Positions 52,686 to 62,738 of a DNA stretch of 64,000 bases are shown here, in pieces. The notes beneath the pieces are model-generated. The model had not been told where the DNA came from. It was given only the letters and a program-made list of their open reading frames with translations, and did no database searches. How positions within the stretch are numbered: position 1 is the stretch's first letter; each line of letters opens with the position of its first letter. The stretch is from Roseibium polysiphoniae (GTDB taxonomy: Bacteria > Pseudomonadota > Alphaproteobacteria > Rhizobiales > Stappiaceae): assembly GCF_014842925.1 (NCBI RefSeq), contig NZ_JACYXJ010000007.1, positions 62,001-126,000 of the forward strand, given 5' to 3'. The position numbers were made by a program, and so were the translations under genes.

Positions 52686-53117
52686 ATGAACACCCGGCCT
52701 ATGCTTGCCCTTGTCGCCCACGACGCGAAGAAAGACGCTATGGTCGACTTCGCAGTCAGAAATGAAGAGAAGCTGCTGCCCTTCACTTTGGTCGCGACCG
52801 GCACGACTGGCGGACGGATCGAGGAAGGCTGTAGCCGTCTGAATATTACCCGCCTGAAGAGCGGCCCGCTCGGCGGCGACCAGCAGATTGGCGCCCTCAT
52901 CGCCGAGGGGCGACTGAACGGCCTGATCTTTTTCGTCGATCCCCTGAGCCCGATGCCGCACGACGTGGACGTCAAGGCACTGATGCGATTGGCTCTGGTT
53001 TACGACCTCCCGATGGCGCTGAATTTGGCAACGGCTGAAATTCTTCTTCGCTCTGCACGTTTAACCGGTTTAAAAACAACCTCTACAACACCTGAAATCA
53101 GCGTATCGGCCATATGA
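52686..53117 (+). CDS. mgsA: Methylglyoxal synthase
   Basis: MgsA turns dihydroxyacetone phosphate into methylglyoxal and phosphate, relieving sugar-phosphate build-up. The 143 residues have ALVAHDAKK (His12, Asp13), the phosphate loop [12 protein letters not shown] (about 37-48), [12 protein letters not shown] with the catalytic Asp65, and [10 protein letters not shown] with His92, all matching the E. coli enzyme. It overlaps glk by four bases (ATGA), so the two enzymes are made together. Confidence 0.95.
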   Translation: MNTRPMLALVAHDAKKDAMVDFAVRNEEKLLPFTLVATGTTGGRIEEGCSRLNITRLKSGPLGGDQQIGALIAEGRLNGLIFFVDPLSPMPHDVDVKALMRLALVYDLPMALNLATAEILLRSARLTGLKTTSTTPEISVSAI

Positions 53118-54163
53118 GTCTTCCCAATCAGTTCCTTGCCACCTTCGCCTATCCAATTCTTGTCGCGGACATTGGCGGCACGAATGCGCGTTTTGCTCTG
53201 GTGCATGGACCTGACACAGAGACTGAATTCTGCGTGCCGACTGCAACGGCCGATCATTCGGATATTTCCGGCGCCATACGGGCAACTCTCGACAAGGCGA
53301 GCGGCGCGCAACCGCGCACAGCCATCATTGCCGTGGCAGGTCCAGTAACGGGCAACAAGATCCCATTGACAAATGCCGACTGGGTCATCGAACCCCTGAA
53401 GCTGATCGAAGACCTGTCCCTCGACGATGTCATTATCGTCAACGACTTCGAAGCGCAGGCGCTTGCGTTGCCAAATCTTGAGGGTTCGGACATCGAGCAG
53501 GTTGGACGGGGCGCCCCTCGCCCGGCATCGACCAAGTTTGTCCTTGGGCCAGGAACCGGCCTTGGTGCCGCTGCGATGATCCATGCCGCGGACACCTGGA
53601 TCCCGGTTCCCGGCGAAGGAGGTCATGTCGAGATCGGCCCGGTCACGGAAGAAGACTTTCCGATTTTCGAAAAGATTGAACGTGTTGGCGGACGGCTTGG
53701 CGCGGAACAGATCCTCAGTGGCTCAGGCCTGCCGCGACTTGCCCGTGGTGTAAGCCTCTCAATGAATTTGGAGCGATCTTTCGAGACCGCAGCCGATATC
53801 ACTCAAGCGGCAGAGGCGAACGACGCGGTCGCAACAAAGACACTCGAGACCTTTGCGCGCGCGCTGGGTCGTGTTGCCGGGGATTTCGCACTCTCGCTTC
53901 TCGCGCGCGGCGGCGTCTACCTGACTGGTGGTGTGACACCACGGATCGATCGCTTTCTGACCGATGGTCAATTCCGTCGCTCGTTTGAGGCGAAGGCCCC
54001 GCATCAATCACTAATGAGCGCCATACCCACCTATATTGTTCGTCATGGCAATCCGGCACTCGAAGGCCTTGTGGCCTTCGCACGATCTCCCGACCGCTTC
54101 GTCGTCGAACTTAAAGGGCGCCGCTGGAGCCGCGAGACAGTCGTGTCGAACGCCACCGGCTAG
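53114..54163 (+). CDS. glk: Glucokinase
   Basis: Glk phosphorylates glucose with ATP. The 349 residues begin with [14 protein letters not shown] (phosphate-1 motif, about 18-31) and include [14 protein letters not shown] with the catalytic Asp (about 112-125), [14 protein letters not shown] and [11 protein letters not shown] (about 163-173), typical of the bacterial Glk group rather than ROK kinases, since no zinc CxCGxxGC site is present. It is coupled to mgsA and lies 5 bases before hrpB. Confidence 0.95.
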   Translation: MSLPNQFLATFAYPILVADIGGTNARFALVHGPDTETEFCVPTATADHSDISGAIRATLDKASGAQPRTAIIAVAGPVTGNKIPLTNADWVIEPLKLIEDLSLDDVIIVNDFEAQALALPNLEGSDIEQVGRGAPRPASTKFVLGPGTGLGAAAMIHAADTWIPVPGEGGHVEIGPVTEEDFPIFEKIERVGGRLGAEQILSGSGLPRLARGVSLSMNLERSFETAADITQAAEANDAVATKTLETFARALGRVAGDFALSLLARGGVYLTGGVTPRIDRFLTDGQFRRSFEAKAPHQSLMSAIPTYIVRHGNPALEGLVAFARSPDRFVVELKGRRWSRETVVSNATG

Positions 54164-54168
54164 GCCTC

Positions 54169-56658
54169 ATGTCCACGAGCGCCTCTTCAACGCCACTTCC
54201 GATCGATGCCGTTCTTGGCAAGCTGACATCCACTCTTGAAGAGACGTCGAACGCCGTTCTGGTTGCAGATCCTGGCGCCGGCAAGACCACGCGTGTGCCG
54301 CTTGCTCTGCTCGACGCGCCTTGGCGTGGGGACAGGCGCATTCTTGTGCTTGAGCCCAGACGCCTTGCCGCGCGTGCCGCAGCCCAACGCATGGCCTCGG
54401 AACTGGGGGAAGCCGTCGGTGAACGCGTAGGATACCGCGTTCGCATGGACACGAGGGTCGGCCCGAAAACGCGGATCGAGGTCATCACCGAGGGCATTTT
54501 CACCCGCATGATCCTTGATGATCCCGAACTTGCCGGGATCGCAGCCGTCTTGTTCGATGAATTTCATGAAAGATCTCTGGACGGCGATCTTGGCCTCGCC
54601 CTGGCGCTGGACGTCCAGGGAGCGCTTCGCGAAGATCTACGGCTCTTACCGATGTCCTCCACGATCGATGCCGCAACCGTCTCCCGCCTGATGGGCGAGT
54701 GCGAGGTTATCGAAAGCAAGGGGCGCAGCTTTCCCGTTCAGACGCATTACCTCGGCCGACGAACGCAAGATCGGCTGGAGCCTCAAATCGCAAAAGCTGT
54801 TCGCAAGGCACTTGATGAGGAGAGTGGATCGGTTCTGGTGTTTCTTCCGGGGCAGGCTGAGATCAAGCGAACTGCCGATCTGCTCGCCGACACCCTCCCA
54901 CAAAACTGCGTGCTCGCTCCGCTCTATGGTGCATTGGACGGCAGAGCCCAGGATCTTGCAATTCGCCCTGCCGAGCCTGGCACAAGGAAAATCGTCCTGG
55001 CGACCGCCATCGCCCAGACATCGCTGACAATTGAAGGCGTGCGAGTGGTCATCGACAGCGGACTTTCCAGAGTTCCAAAATACGAACCTCAAACCGGGTT
55101 GAACCGGCTTGAGACGGTTCGGGTTTCGCTCGCCACAGCAGATCAACGGCGAGGGCGAGCGGGCCGAACCGAGCCTGGTGTTTGCTACCGCCTTTGGGAT
55201 GAAGCCCAGACAGCTGCTCTCGTTGCTCATGAAACGCCCGAAATTCTCGAGACAGACCTCTCCGCTCTGGCGCTGGACCTGGCATCCTGGGGTACGCTGG
55301 ATCCAAGTCAGCTGGCGTTTCTCGACCCGCCGCCCGCGGGGGCGTGGGCAGAAGCGCTGTCTCTTCTGCGCTCGCTTGGCGCTCTCGACGCCAATCAGCA
55401 GCTGACCTCTCAAGGCAAGGCTCTCGGCAGACTGCCACTCTCCCCTCGCCTTGCCCATATGCTGAATGAAGGACAACGCGAGGGAGCAGGGCGCACCGCC
55501 GCTTATCTCGCGGTGCTGCTTTCAGAGCCAGGACTTGGTGGCCGAGATCCGGATCTGCGCGAACAGCTGCGGCAACTGCGCGATACAAGTTCAAAACGAG
55601 CCCAGGCTTCCCGTTCCATGGCAGAGCGTTGGCTCGCGCTGCTCAACAAGAGCGAGGGCAGACGGAAGGATAGCGGGTCCATAGACCTTGAAGACGCTGG
55701 CTGGTTGCTTGCTCTTGCGTATCCCGACAGGATTGCCGATGCGCGTGGGCCTCGTGGACGATTTCGCCTTTCAAATGGCCGGGGCGCGGCGTTACCGGAA
55801 GAACACGCACTGGCTGTAGCGCCTTTCTTGGTCGTCGCAGACATTCAAGGACGTGCAGCCAACGGTAGAATCATGACCTGCGCTCCCATCACCAAGAGTG
55901 AAATCGAGCACCACTTCGGACACGACATCGTGGAAGAAGACAAGGTTCGCCTTGAAAAGGGCGGGAGCATCAGCGCGCGGCGTATTCGTCGTTTTGGCGC
56001 GGTAGAACTGGAATCGCGACAGATCTCTTCGCCAGACCCTGCCGCTGTTGAAGAGGCAATGGTTGAGGAACTCGGAAAACGGGGTTCGGCAAGGTTGTCC
56101 TGGAGCAAGGAGCAACTGCGCCTTCGCGGCCGCATCAGTTACCTTCGCCAAAACGGGCAAGCCGATCTGCCCGATCTTTCCGACGAAAGCCTCACAAGAA
56201 GCCTGAAGGACTGGCTTGGGCCTTTCCTAGCAGGCCTGAGGTCAATCGACGATATCGACGCTGCGTGTCTGGGTGATGCCCTCAGCAGCCTGCTTCCTCA
56301 TGATGTACAGGCCAAGCTGGATCGGCTCGCGCCCACACATTTCATCGCGCCGACCGGCACCAGGGCGCCCATCGACTATGGTGCGGAAAGCGGTCCAAGC
56401 ATCTCGATCCGTGTCCAGGAACTTTTCGGACAATCCGTGCATCCCTACGTGTGCGGCGGCAAAATCCCGTTGACGCTGGCACTGCTTTCTCCGGCTCATC
56501 GCCCCATCCAGGTGACACGTGACCTGCCCGGGTTCTGGGCGGGGTCCTGGGCCGACGTAAAGGCAGAGATGAAGGGGCGCTATCCAAAGCACCCGTGGCC
56601 GGATGACCCGCTGAACGCGGAGGCGACGAGCCGGGTGAAACCCAGGAAAAAAACGTAG
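54169..56658 (+). CDS. hrpB: ATP-dependent helicase HrpB
   Basis: HrpB is a DEAH-type RNA helicase-like ATPase of unsettled function. The 829 residues contain Walker A ADPGAGKTTRVPLALL (about 34-49), DEFHERSLDGDL (motif II, 130-141), RRGRAGRTEPGVCYRLW (motif VI, about 330-346), the ratchet/HA2 region and the HrpB C-terminal domain (ending with PDDPLNAEATSR). Motif III, normally SAT, reads SST at residues 163-165. Length is typical. It follows glk by 5 bases and is probably cotranscribed with mgsA-glk. Confidence 0.94.
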   Translation: MSTSASSTPLPIDAVLGKLTSTLEETSNAVLVADPGAGKTTRVPLALLDAPWRGDRRILVLEPRRLAARAAAQRMASELGEAVGERVGYRVRMDTRVGPKTRIEVITEGIFTRMILDDPELAGIAAVLFDEFHERSLDGDLGLALALDVQGALREDLRLLPMSSTIDAATVSRLMGECEVIESKGRSFPVQTHYLGRRTQDRLEPQIAKAVRKALDEESGSVLVFLPGQAEIKRTADLLADTLPQNCVLAPLYGALDGRAQDLAIRPAEPGTRKIVLATAIAQTSLTIEGVRVVIDSGLSRVPKYEPQTGLNRLETVRVSLATADQRRGRAGRTEPGVCYRLWDEAQTAALVAHETPEILETDLSALALDLASWGTLDPSQLAFLDPPPAGAWAEALSLLRSLGALDANQQLTSQGKALGRLPLSPRLAHMLNEGQREGAGRTAAYLAVLLSEPGLGGRDPDLREQLRQLRDTSSKRAQASRSMAERWLALLNKSEGRRKDSGSIDLEDAGWLLALAYPDRIADARGPRGRFRLSNGRGAALPEEHALAVAPFLVVADIQGRAANGRIMTCAPITKSEIEHHFGHDIVEEDKVRLEKGGSISARRIRRFGAVELESRQISSPDPAAVEEAMVEELGKRGSARLSWSKEQLRLRGRISYLRQNGQADLPDLSDESLTRSLKDWLGPFLAGLRSIDDIDAACLGDALSSLLPHDVQAKLDRLAPTHFIAPTGTRAPIDYGAESGPSISIRVQELFGQSVHPYVCGGKIPLTLALLSPAHRPIQVTRDLPGFWAGSWADVKAEMKGRYPKHPWPDDPLNAEATSRVKPRKKT

Positions 56659-56710
56659 ACGATCCTGGTTGAAGGTTGCGTATGCTACACTGCGATGTGA
56701 GGATCGTGAC

Positions 56711-57580
56711 ATGAACCGACAGGACATTGTTGCAGGGCTGGCAGAACGCGACGACCTACCATGGCCAACGCTTTCGTTTTGCCTCGAAACACCTGCCGCC
56801 TGCGTGCCGACTTTTCTTCTGTTGCTCGAACGCGAAACCCGGGGACTGCCGGTGAGCGCCGAGGAACACGATGCATTGTTCTTTGGCATTCATCTGCTCG
56901 CCGCGCTCAGGATAGAAGAAGCCTTCAAACCCCTTAGCGCGATCCTTTGCAGCGACAGCCAAAAAGCAGCAGCACTTGTACACGACTCCGTCGGTGACAC
57001 CATTCCTCGTGCGCTGATGGCTCTCGGAGCCGACCAGGCAGATGCCTGCTGGGACATTGTCGCCTCACCGAGAACGGATTGGCTGGTTCGCGAAGCCTTT
57101 CTGCGTTGCTGGACCTTTAACGTCCTTGACGGACACCTGCCGTTGGACGTCGCCGCAGAAAAGCTGAGGCAGTTTCCAACAACCGTCGCCCCGGAGCCGG
57201 ATAATCTGCTTTGGATTGCGTGGATGACCGCAATCGCGGACCTTGGGCTGACGTCCTTGTCTCCCCTTGTGCAACTAACTTTCGAAAGCGGACAGATCGA
57301 GCAGAATGCGCTCGGCGTTCTTCCAAGTGACATGAAAGTTTTCCGGGACGACCTCGAAGATGCTCTCCACGCTCGCGCCGACGACGACACTGGCACCTAT
57401 GCACATTGGCTAGAGCACAAGGCCTATACGCCGTTCAGCGGAACGCTCCAGGACTTCATCCAGGCCGGCAAGCACGTGCTCAAGGACGGCGGGCTCTCCG
57501 AGGACCGGTTGCCAAGCGACGCAAGGCTCCTCGTTGCCGCAGACTCGACCAACCCTTTCGACGGCCATTCCCGAGGCTAA
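56711..57580 (+). CDS. DUF1186 family protein
   Basis: From ATG 56711 (GAGGA about seven bases upstream) the 289 residues have the DUF1186 layout: LETPAACVPTFLLLLERE near 25-42, then HEAT-like alpha-helical repeats (for example IHLLAALRIEEAFKPLSAIL and GDTIPRALMALGADQADACW). Family members often sit with SEC-C zinc motifs, but none is present here. Soluble, cytoplasmic, function unknown; the repeat fold suggests protein binding. Lies 52 bases after hrpB on the same strand and is convergent with putA. Confidence 0.82.
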   Translation: MNRQDIVAGLAERDDLPWPTLSFCLETPAACVPTFLLLLERETRGLPVSAEEHDALFFGIHLLAALRIEEAFKPLSAILCSDSQKAAALVHDSVGDTIPRALMALGADQADACWDIVASPRTDWLVREAFLRCWTFNVLDGHLPLDVAAEKLRQFPTTVAPEPDNLLWIAWMTAIADLGLTSLSPLVQLTFESGQIEQNALGVLPSDMKVFRDDLEDALHARADDDTGTYAHWLEHKAYTPFSGTLQDFIQAGKHVLKDGGLSEDRLPSDARLLVAADSTNPFDGHSRG

Positions 57581-57600
57581 GCTACAACAGCGCCGCCAAG

Positions 57601-57624
57601 CCGTCTGCTGACACTAGCAGACGG
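57601..57624. terminator. Hairpin between convergent DUF1186 and putA genes
   Basis: CCGTCTGCT (57601-57609) and AGCAGACGG (57616-57624) form a perfect 9-bp stem with a 6-base loop between the two stops. Neither side has a T-run, so termination is likely from position but not from sequence. Confidence 0.45.
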
Positions 57625-57633
57625 GATAGCACC

Positions 57634-60600
57634 TCAATCGTCGGAAGCTGCAACAAGGCTGGCGTTTCCGCCGGCCGCGGCTGTGTTGATCGAGACAACC
57701 TGCTCCAGGGCAAAGCGTTGAAGGTAAGCGGGGCCGCCCGCCTTTGGACCGGTACCAGAGAGACCAGACCCGCCAAAAGGTTGAGTGCCGACAACAGCGC
57801 CAATCGTGTTGCGGTTGATGTAGACATTGCCCACGGACAGCCTATCGACAACCTTTTTGACCGTGGCATCTATTCGGCTGTGAACGCCGAGGGTCAGGCC
57901 ATAACCGCTGGCAGCGATCGTCTCCAGCACCTTGTCGATGTCCTTGGCCTGATAGCGAACCACATGCAGAACGGGGCCGAACACCTCCTTGGTCAGTGCT
58001 TCTGCTCGATCAAGTTCGACGATGTGCGGAGCGACCCAAGAGCCGTCCGAGAGAGCGCCTTGCGGGGTTTTGCCCTGATATCGAAGTGTCTGCGTATCCT
58101 GCATGTATTCAACATGCGCCAGAATGCCGTCCCGCGCCTCTACATCAATCACCGGACCAATGTCCGTGGCGGGCGACCTTGGATCTCCCAAGGCAAGCTC
58201 ATCAGCAGCGCCTTCGAGCATTTGGAGCAGATCGTCAGCGACATCAGCCTGCGCAAACAGTAAGCGAAGAGCCGAGCAGCGCTGTCCAGCCGATCTGAAA
58301 GCCGACATCATGACGTCATCGCAGACCTGTTCCAGCAGCGCCGTGGCGTCAACGAGCATCGCATTGATGCCGCCGGTTTCGGCAATCAAGGGCACAATCG
58401 GCCCCCGCTTTTCTGCGAGCGAGCGATTGATGGCCCAAGCGGTTTCGGTGGACCCGGTAAAGGCGACGCCTGCGACCCGCGGATCCGAAGTCAGAGCCGC
58501 TCCGACAGCACCATCGCCCGGCAGGAAGCACAAGACATCCATCGGGACACCGGCTTCGTGGAAAAGGCGAACCGCTTCATAGGCTATCAGCGGGGTCTGC
58601 TCCGCCGCTTTGGCCACAACCGCATTGCCTGCGACGAGCGCCGCGCTTACTTGCCCGAGGAAGATGGCCAACGGGAAATTCCAAGGCGAAATACAAACAA
58701 AAACTCCGCGGCCCCGCAATCGATACCTGTTTTCCTCACCCGTTGGTCCCGGCATGAGCATGCCTTCGCCGAACAGTGCGTTCGCCTGATCCGCATAATA
58801 CCGGCAAAAGTCCACCGCTTCGCGAATCTCGGCGATGCCGTCGGGCAGTGTCTTGCCTGCCTCCAGGCTCAGCAAGGCCATCAACCGATCTCTGTTCTGC
58901 TCCAGCAGATCGGCCATTTTCGAAAGTGCTTCAGCCCGCTCTTCAACAGGTCGACGAGACCAGGTTTCGAACCCCTGGCTTGCGACATCCATAGCCGTTT
59001 TTGCAAGCTCACTGGTTGCATTGACGACGGTTCCGACAACAGTCTGTCCGTCGGCGGGCGAAAGCACCTGTTCCGCCTTACCTGAGACATCCCGGTCCCC
59101 AACAAGCGGCTTTGCATCCGTGGTCGGAGCAACGGTCTTAGCCATGCCATCGACCAGCTCATGACGCTCGGCAGCGCACCCGAATTCGATACCATCGGAG
59201 TTCTGACGGCTGGAGCCATAGAGATCTGAAGGCAGTGGGATAGATCTGTTGGAGGCATGTTTGCCCGCCTCCAGAATCTCTGACGCCGGGCGAAGCAGGG
59301 CCTCAACGGGTACGGAGCTGTCCCCCACGATTGTCACGAATGAGGAATTGGCGCCGTTCTCGAGGAGCCTGCGCACCAGGTAGGCCAACAGATCCTTGTG
59401 GCCGCCGACGGGAGCGTAAATTCTACAAGCATAGCCGTCGCGTTCGCACACAGACTTGTAGAGACTTTCTCCCATGCCATGAAGGCGTTGGAATTCGTAG
59501 CCTTCGTTGTTGCCTGCGATCTCCGCGATCTGGGCGACGGTCAGTGCATTGTGTGTGGCGAACTGCGGGTAAAGAACATCCCTAGCGGCAAGCATGCGTT
59601 TGGCGCAGGCAAGATAGGACAGATCCGTGGCCGCCTTGCGAGTAAAGACAGGGTAGCCGGCCGCGCCCTGCTCCTGAGCATGTTTGATCTCTGTATCCCA
59701 GTATGCGCCCTTCACGAGCCGCACCATCAAACGCCGATCGTGATGACGCGCAGCGGCGATCAGCCAATCAATCACCTCACAGCCACGCTTTTGATAAGCT
59801 TGGACAGCAAGGCCGAAACCATCCCAGCCTTTTGTGACCGGATCCGCCAGCACGGCTGCGATGATATCCAGCGACAGTTCAAGACGATCTGCCTCTTCCG
59901 CATCGACGGTGAAATTAAGATCGTACGACCGCGCCATCTCGGCCAACTTGATCAGGCGAGGCACCACCTCGTCTCGAACCCGCTCACCGTTGACCGCTTC
60001 ATACCTTGGGTGAAGCGCCGAGAGCTTGACCGAGATGCCGGGCCGGTTCGGCAGTTTCTCCAAGCCGGCCGCCTTACCAATAGCGTCAATCGCATCCGCG
60101 TAAGACTTGAAATAGCGCTCCGCGTCCCTTGCCGTCCGGGCTCCTTCGCCCAGCATGTCGTAGGAGTAGCGATAGCCCTTGGCTTCCTGTGTCTTTGCGC
60201 GGTCGAGAGCGCGAGCGATGGTTTCGCCAAGCACAAATTGGTGGCCGAGCAATCTCATCGCCTTCTTGGTTGCCGTGCGAACCGCCGGCATGCCCATTCG
60301 CTTGACCAGTGAGCCAAGGATGCTCTGCGGCGTATCGCCGGGATGCAGAAGACGGGAGGTAACGCCCAGCGCCCAGGATGACGCAGACACAAGCCAGGTA
60401 TCCGATTTTGGTCCGCTTGGGTCATCGAAACGAGCCGCTGCCAGCTTGTCTTCAATCAAGCGATCCGCAGTCGCTGCGTCGGGTACGCGCAGAAGTGCCT
60501 CGGCGAGAACCATCATCGCCAGGCCTTCTCTAGTCGTCAGGCCGAATTCCCGCATGAAGTCCTCGACGCCGCCGAGGCCAACTGCCGTCGACCGCATGTC

Positions 60601-60774
60601 GTTGATATAGCCCTCGGCGCGCGCATTGATTTTTGCCTCGATCTCCGGAGCCAGCGCTGTCTCTGCGAGAAGGCGGCGCACCAATGGTTGGTCATCGGGC
60701 GCGTAGGCAGCGCGAAATGGCTCGACGCCGAGTTGATCCATGCCTTCCTGGAAAACAGCCATATCAGCACTCAT
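57634..60774 (-). CDS. putA: Bifunctional proline dehydrogenase / L-glutamate gamma-semialdehyde dehydrogenase
   Basis: PutA oxidises proline to glutamate in two steps, passing electrons to FAD and NAD+. The 1046 residues have the FAD-binding barrel (about 200-480; FTVDAEEADRLELSLDII and RLVKGAYWDTEIKHAQEQG), then the aldehyde dehydrogenase domain (about 590-1020) with the Glu region LIAETGGINAMLVDA and catalytic Cys in RSAGQRCSALRLL. There is no ribbon-helix-helix domain, so it is not its own repressor; the divergent Lrp-type gene takes that role. GGGAG lies eight bases before ATG 60774. Confidence 0.96.
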   Translation of the reverse strand: MSADMAVFQEGMDQLGVEPFRAAYAPDDQPLVRRLLAETALAPEIEAKINARAEGYINDMRSTAVGLGGVEDFMREFGLTTREGLAMMVLAEALLRVPDAATADRLIEDKLAAARFDDPSGPKSDTWLVSASSWALGVTSRLLHPGDTPQSILGSLVKRMGMPAVRTATKKAMRLLGHQFVLGETIARALDRAKTQEAKGYRYSYDMLGEGARTARDAERYFKSYADAIDAIGKAAGLEKLPNRPGISVKLSALHPRYEAVNGERVRDEVVPRLIKLAEMARSYDLNFTVDAEEADRLELSLDIIAAVLADPVTKGWDGFGLAVQAYQKRGCEVIDWLIAAARHHDRRLMVRLVKGAYWDTEIKHAQEQGAAGYPVFTRKAATDLSYLACAKRMLAARDVLYPQFATHNALTVAQIAEIAGNNEGYEFQRLHGMGESLYKSVCERDGYACRIYAPVGGHKDLLAYLVRRLLENGANSSFVTIVGDSSVPVEALLRPASEILEAGKHASNRSIPLPSDLYGSSRQNSDGIEFGCAAERHELVDGMAKTVAPTTDAKPLVGDRDVSGKAEQVLSPADGQTVVGTVVNATSELAKTAMDVASQGFETWSRRPVEERAEALSKMADLLEQNRDRLMALLSLEAGKTLPDGIAEIREAVDFCRYYADQANALFGEGMLMPGPTGEENRYRLRGRGVFVCISPWNFPLAIFLGQVSAALVAGNAVVAKAAEQTPLIAYEAVRLFHEAGVPMDVLCFLPGDGAVGAALTSDPRVAGVAFTGSTETAWAINRSLAEKRGPIVPLIAETGGINAMLVDATALLEQVCDDVMMSAFRSAGQRCSALRLLFAQADVADDLLQMLEGAADELALGDPRSPATDIGPVIDVEARDGILAHVEYMQDTQTLRYQGKTPQGALSDGSWVAPHIVELDRAEALTKEVFGPVLHVVRYQAKDIDKVLETIAASGYGLTLGVHSRIDATVKKVVDRLSVGNVYINRNTIGAVVGTQPFGGSGLSGTGPKAGGPAYLQRFALEQVVSINTAAAGGNASLVAASDD

Positions 60775-60912
60775 GACAAGAACTCCCTAGCGGCGGCAGC
60801 CGAACGCCCGCGCGACAACGTTGATTTCTCAGTTTGTGTTATATTTTGAATTTATATCCTCTGATTTTTGCCCTATATTTGGAGAAATTTTTATAGAACT
60901 GAGGCTTTGGTG
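60775..60912. promoter_or_regulatory. putA/lrp divergent control region
   Basis: The 138-base gap is AT-rich in its right half (about 60825-60900), with stretches such as TATATTTTGAATTTATAT-like runs suited to Lrp-family binding. It should hold both promoters; no single box could be fixed with confidence. Confidence 0.45.
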
Positions 60913-61380
60913 GTGAATTTCACGGATCTGGATCGAACTGATCGGAAAATCCTGTCAGAACTTCAAAAGGACTCCCGGGTCACCAACACGGAACTGTCCG
61001 AGCGCATCAGTATGTCGGCCACCGCGACCGCTGAGCGAACCAAACGTCTGATCCGAGACGGCTTCATCGAAAGCTTTGCAGCCAAGCTCGCTCCGTCGAA
61101 GGTCGGGCGTGGGCTTCTCGTCTTTGTCGAAATAAAACTCGACCGCACATCTCCCGAGATCTTCGACGCCTTCAAATACGCCGTGGAACGGTCGCCAGAC
61201 ATTCTCGAATGCCACATGGTGGCGGGTGGATTTGATTACCTTGTGAAGAGCAGGGTTCTCGACATGGAGGCCTATCGCCGGTTTCTGTCTGATGTCATCC
61301 TGACCCTGCCCGGTGTTCGTGAAACTCACACCTACGCCGTCATGGAGGAAATCAAGGACACGCACGTCCTGCCTGTCTGA
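60913..61380 (+). CDS. Lrp/AsnC-family regulator, probable proline-responsive activator of putA
   Basis: The 155 residues have the Lrp helix-turn-helix (LDRTDRKILSELQKDSRVTNTELSE region, about 6-50) and the RAM ligand-binding domain (about 65-150), with HMVAGGFDYLVKSRVLDMEA as conserved part. Divergent from putA, it fits PutR of alphaproteobacteria, an Lrp-type activator that responds to proline. Start is GTG 60913, eight bases after GAGG; GTG 60910 is equally possible. Confidence 0.9.
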   Translation: MNFTDLDRTDRKILSELQKDSRVTNTELSERISMSATATAERTKRLIRDGFIESFAAKLAPSKVGRGLLVFVEIKLDRTSPEIFDAFKYAVERSPDILECHMVAGGFDYLVKSRVLDMEAYRRFLSDVILTLPGVRETHTYAVMEEIKDTHVLPV

Positions 61381-61469
61381 GCTTGCGATCACCGAGCTTC
61401 ACAAAGCATTGTCTTGACCGGTAACACCCAGGCACGTCAGAGAAAGGCAACAAGTTGAAGGGGCAAGCG

Positions 61470-62699
61470 ATGCGCATCAAAGATCTTCACACTCATCTGG
61501 GAAAGTTGCTTTTCGCCACCGCCTTCGCCGGCGCCCTGGCTTTGCCTGCCGCAGCCGCGGATGATGACTGGGCTGAGACCCTGGAGGCAGCGAAAGGACA
61601 AACCGTCTACTTTCACGCCTGGGGCGGTGAGCCGCGCATCAACGATTACATCGCATGGGCGGCTTCGGAACTCGAAAAACGCCATGACGTGACGGTCAAC
61701 CATGTGAAGGTGGCCGATACGGCAGGCGTCGTAACCCAGATCATCGCCGAAAAAACGGCGGGACGTGAGACAGTCGGAAGTGTTGACCTGGTCTGGATCA
61801 ACGGCGAGAACTTTCGCACCCTCAAGGCCCAGCAGCTGCTCGCAGCTCCAGGATGGGCCCAATCCTTGCCGAACTGGACATATGTGGATGTCATCGGCAA
61901 GCCGACCGTGCTCTCGGATTTCACAGTAGCGACAGATGGCCAGGAAAGCCCGTGGGGCATGGCCAAGCTGGTGTTCATACATGACCAGGCCCGGCTTCCC
62001 AAGCCGCCCAGGAGCCTCGCGGCCCTTGCCGCTCATGCTGCCGAAAACCCCGGCCGGATCAGCTATCCTCAGCCGCCCAACTTTCACGGCTCGACATTTC
62101 TCAAGCAGGTCCTGATTTCGACAATCGACGACCCGGCAAAGCTCTCAAAGCCCGTGGTTGCCGATCGCTTTGACAAGGACGTCGCACCACTCTTTGCCTA
62201 TCTCGACGAACTGCACCCAAACATGTGGCGCAAGGCACAGGCCTTTCCGCAAAATGCGGCCCAGATGCGTCAGCTGCTGGCCGATGGAGAACTCGACGTT
62301 GCGATCACCTTCAATCCGGGGGATGCATCCAGCGCGATCGCGAATGATGAGCTGCCAGCAAGCGCACGCAGTTTCGTTTTTGACGGCGGCACCATTGGCA
62401 ACACCCACTTTGTAGCGATCCCCTTCAACAGCTCCGCCAAAGAAGGTGCGATGGCTCTGGCCAACTTCCTGCTTTCACCGGAGGCCCAGGCGCGCAAGCA
62501 GAACCCTGCAGTTTGGGGCGACCCCACGGTTCTTGATGTGGCAAAGCTGCCTGATGCCGACAAGGCAACCTTTGCAGCAATCGACCTTGGTCCTGCAACA
62601 CTGAGACCTGATGACCTCGGCGCGACACTTCCTGAACCCCACCCGAGCTGGGTGGCAGCTTTGGAAAAAGCCTGGGCTGCGCGCTACGGTGGTTCGTGA
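61470..62699 (+). CDS. YnjB-like ABC transporter substrate-binding protein
   Basis: From ATG 61470 (AAGGGG upstream) the 409 residues have a signal peptide (about 1-32, ending LPAAAA) and a binding-protein fold similar to the YnjB family: GQTVYFHAWGGEPRINDYIAW at the start of the mature part, VDLVWINGENFRTLK, FNPGDASSAIANDELP and NPAVWGDPTVLDVAKLP. The substrate is unknown; related proteins bind small organic molecules or polyamine-like cations. It is followed by its permease gene. Confidence 0.87.
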   Translation: MRIKDLHTHLGKLLFATAFAGALALPAAAADDDWAETLEAAKGQTVYFHAWGGEPRINDYIAWAASELEKRHDVTVNHVKVADTAGVVTQIIAEKTAGRETVGSVDLVWINGENFRTLKAQQLLAAPGWAQSLPNWTYVDVIGKPTVLSDFTVATDGQESPWGMAKLVFIHDQARLPKPPRSLAALAAHAAENPGRISYPQPPNFHGSTFLKQVLISTIDDPAKLSKPVVADRFDKDVAPLFAYLDELHPNMWRKAQAFPQNAAQMRQLLADGELDVAITFNPGDASSAIANDELPASARSFVFDGGTIGNTHFVAIPFNSSAKEGAMALANFLLSPEAQARKQNPAVWGDPTVLDVAKLPDADKATFAAIDLGPATLRPDDLGATLPEPHPSWVAALEKAWAARYGGS

Positions 62700-62738
62700 G
62701 CCTTTGACGGCCTGGTATGACCTCGGCGGGACAGATTG

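Noticed and set aside
54646..55476. 276-codon minus-strand frame opposite hrpB
   Set aside because: Antisense shadow; hrpB helicase motifs lie in the same stretch.
59398..60312. 304-codon plus-strand frame opposite putA
   Set aside because: Antisense shadow of the proline dehydrogenase domain.
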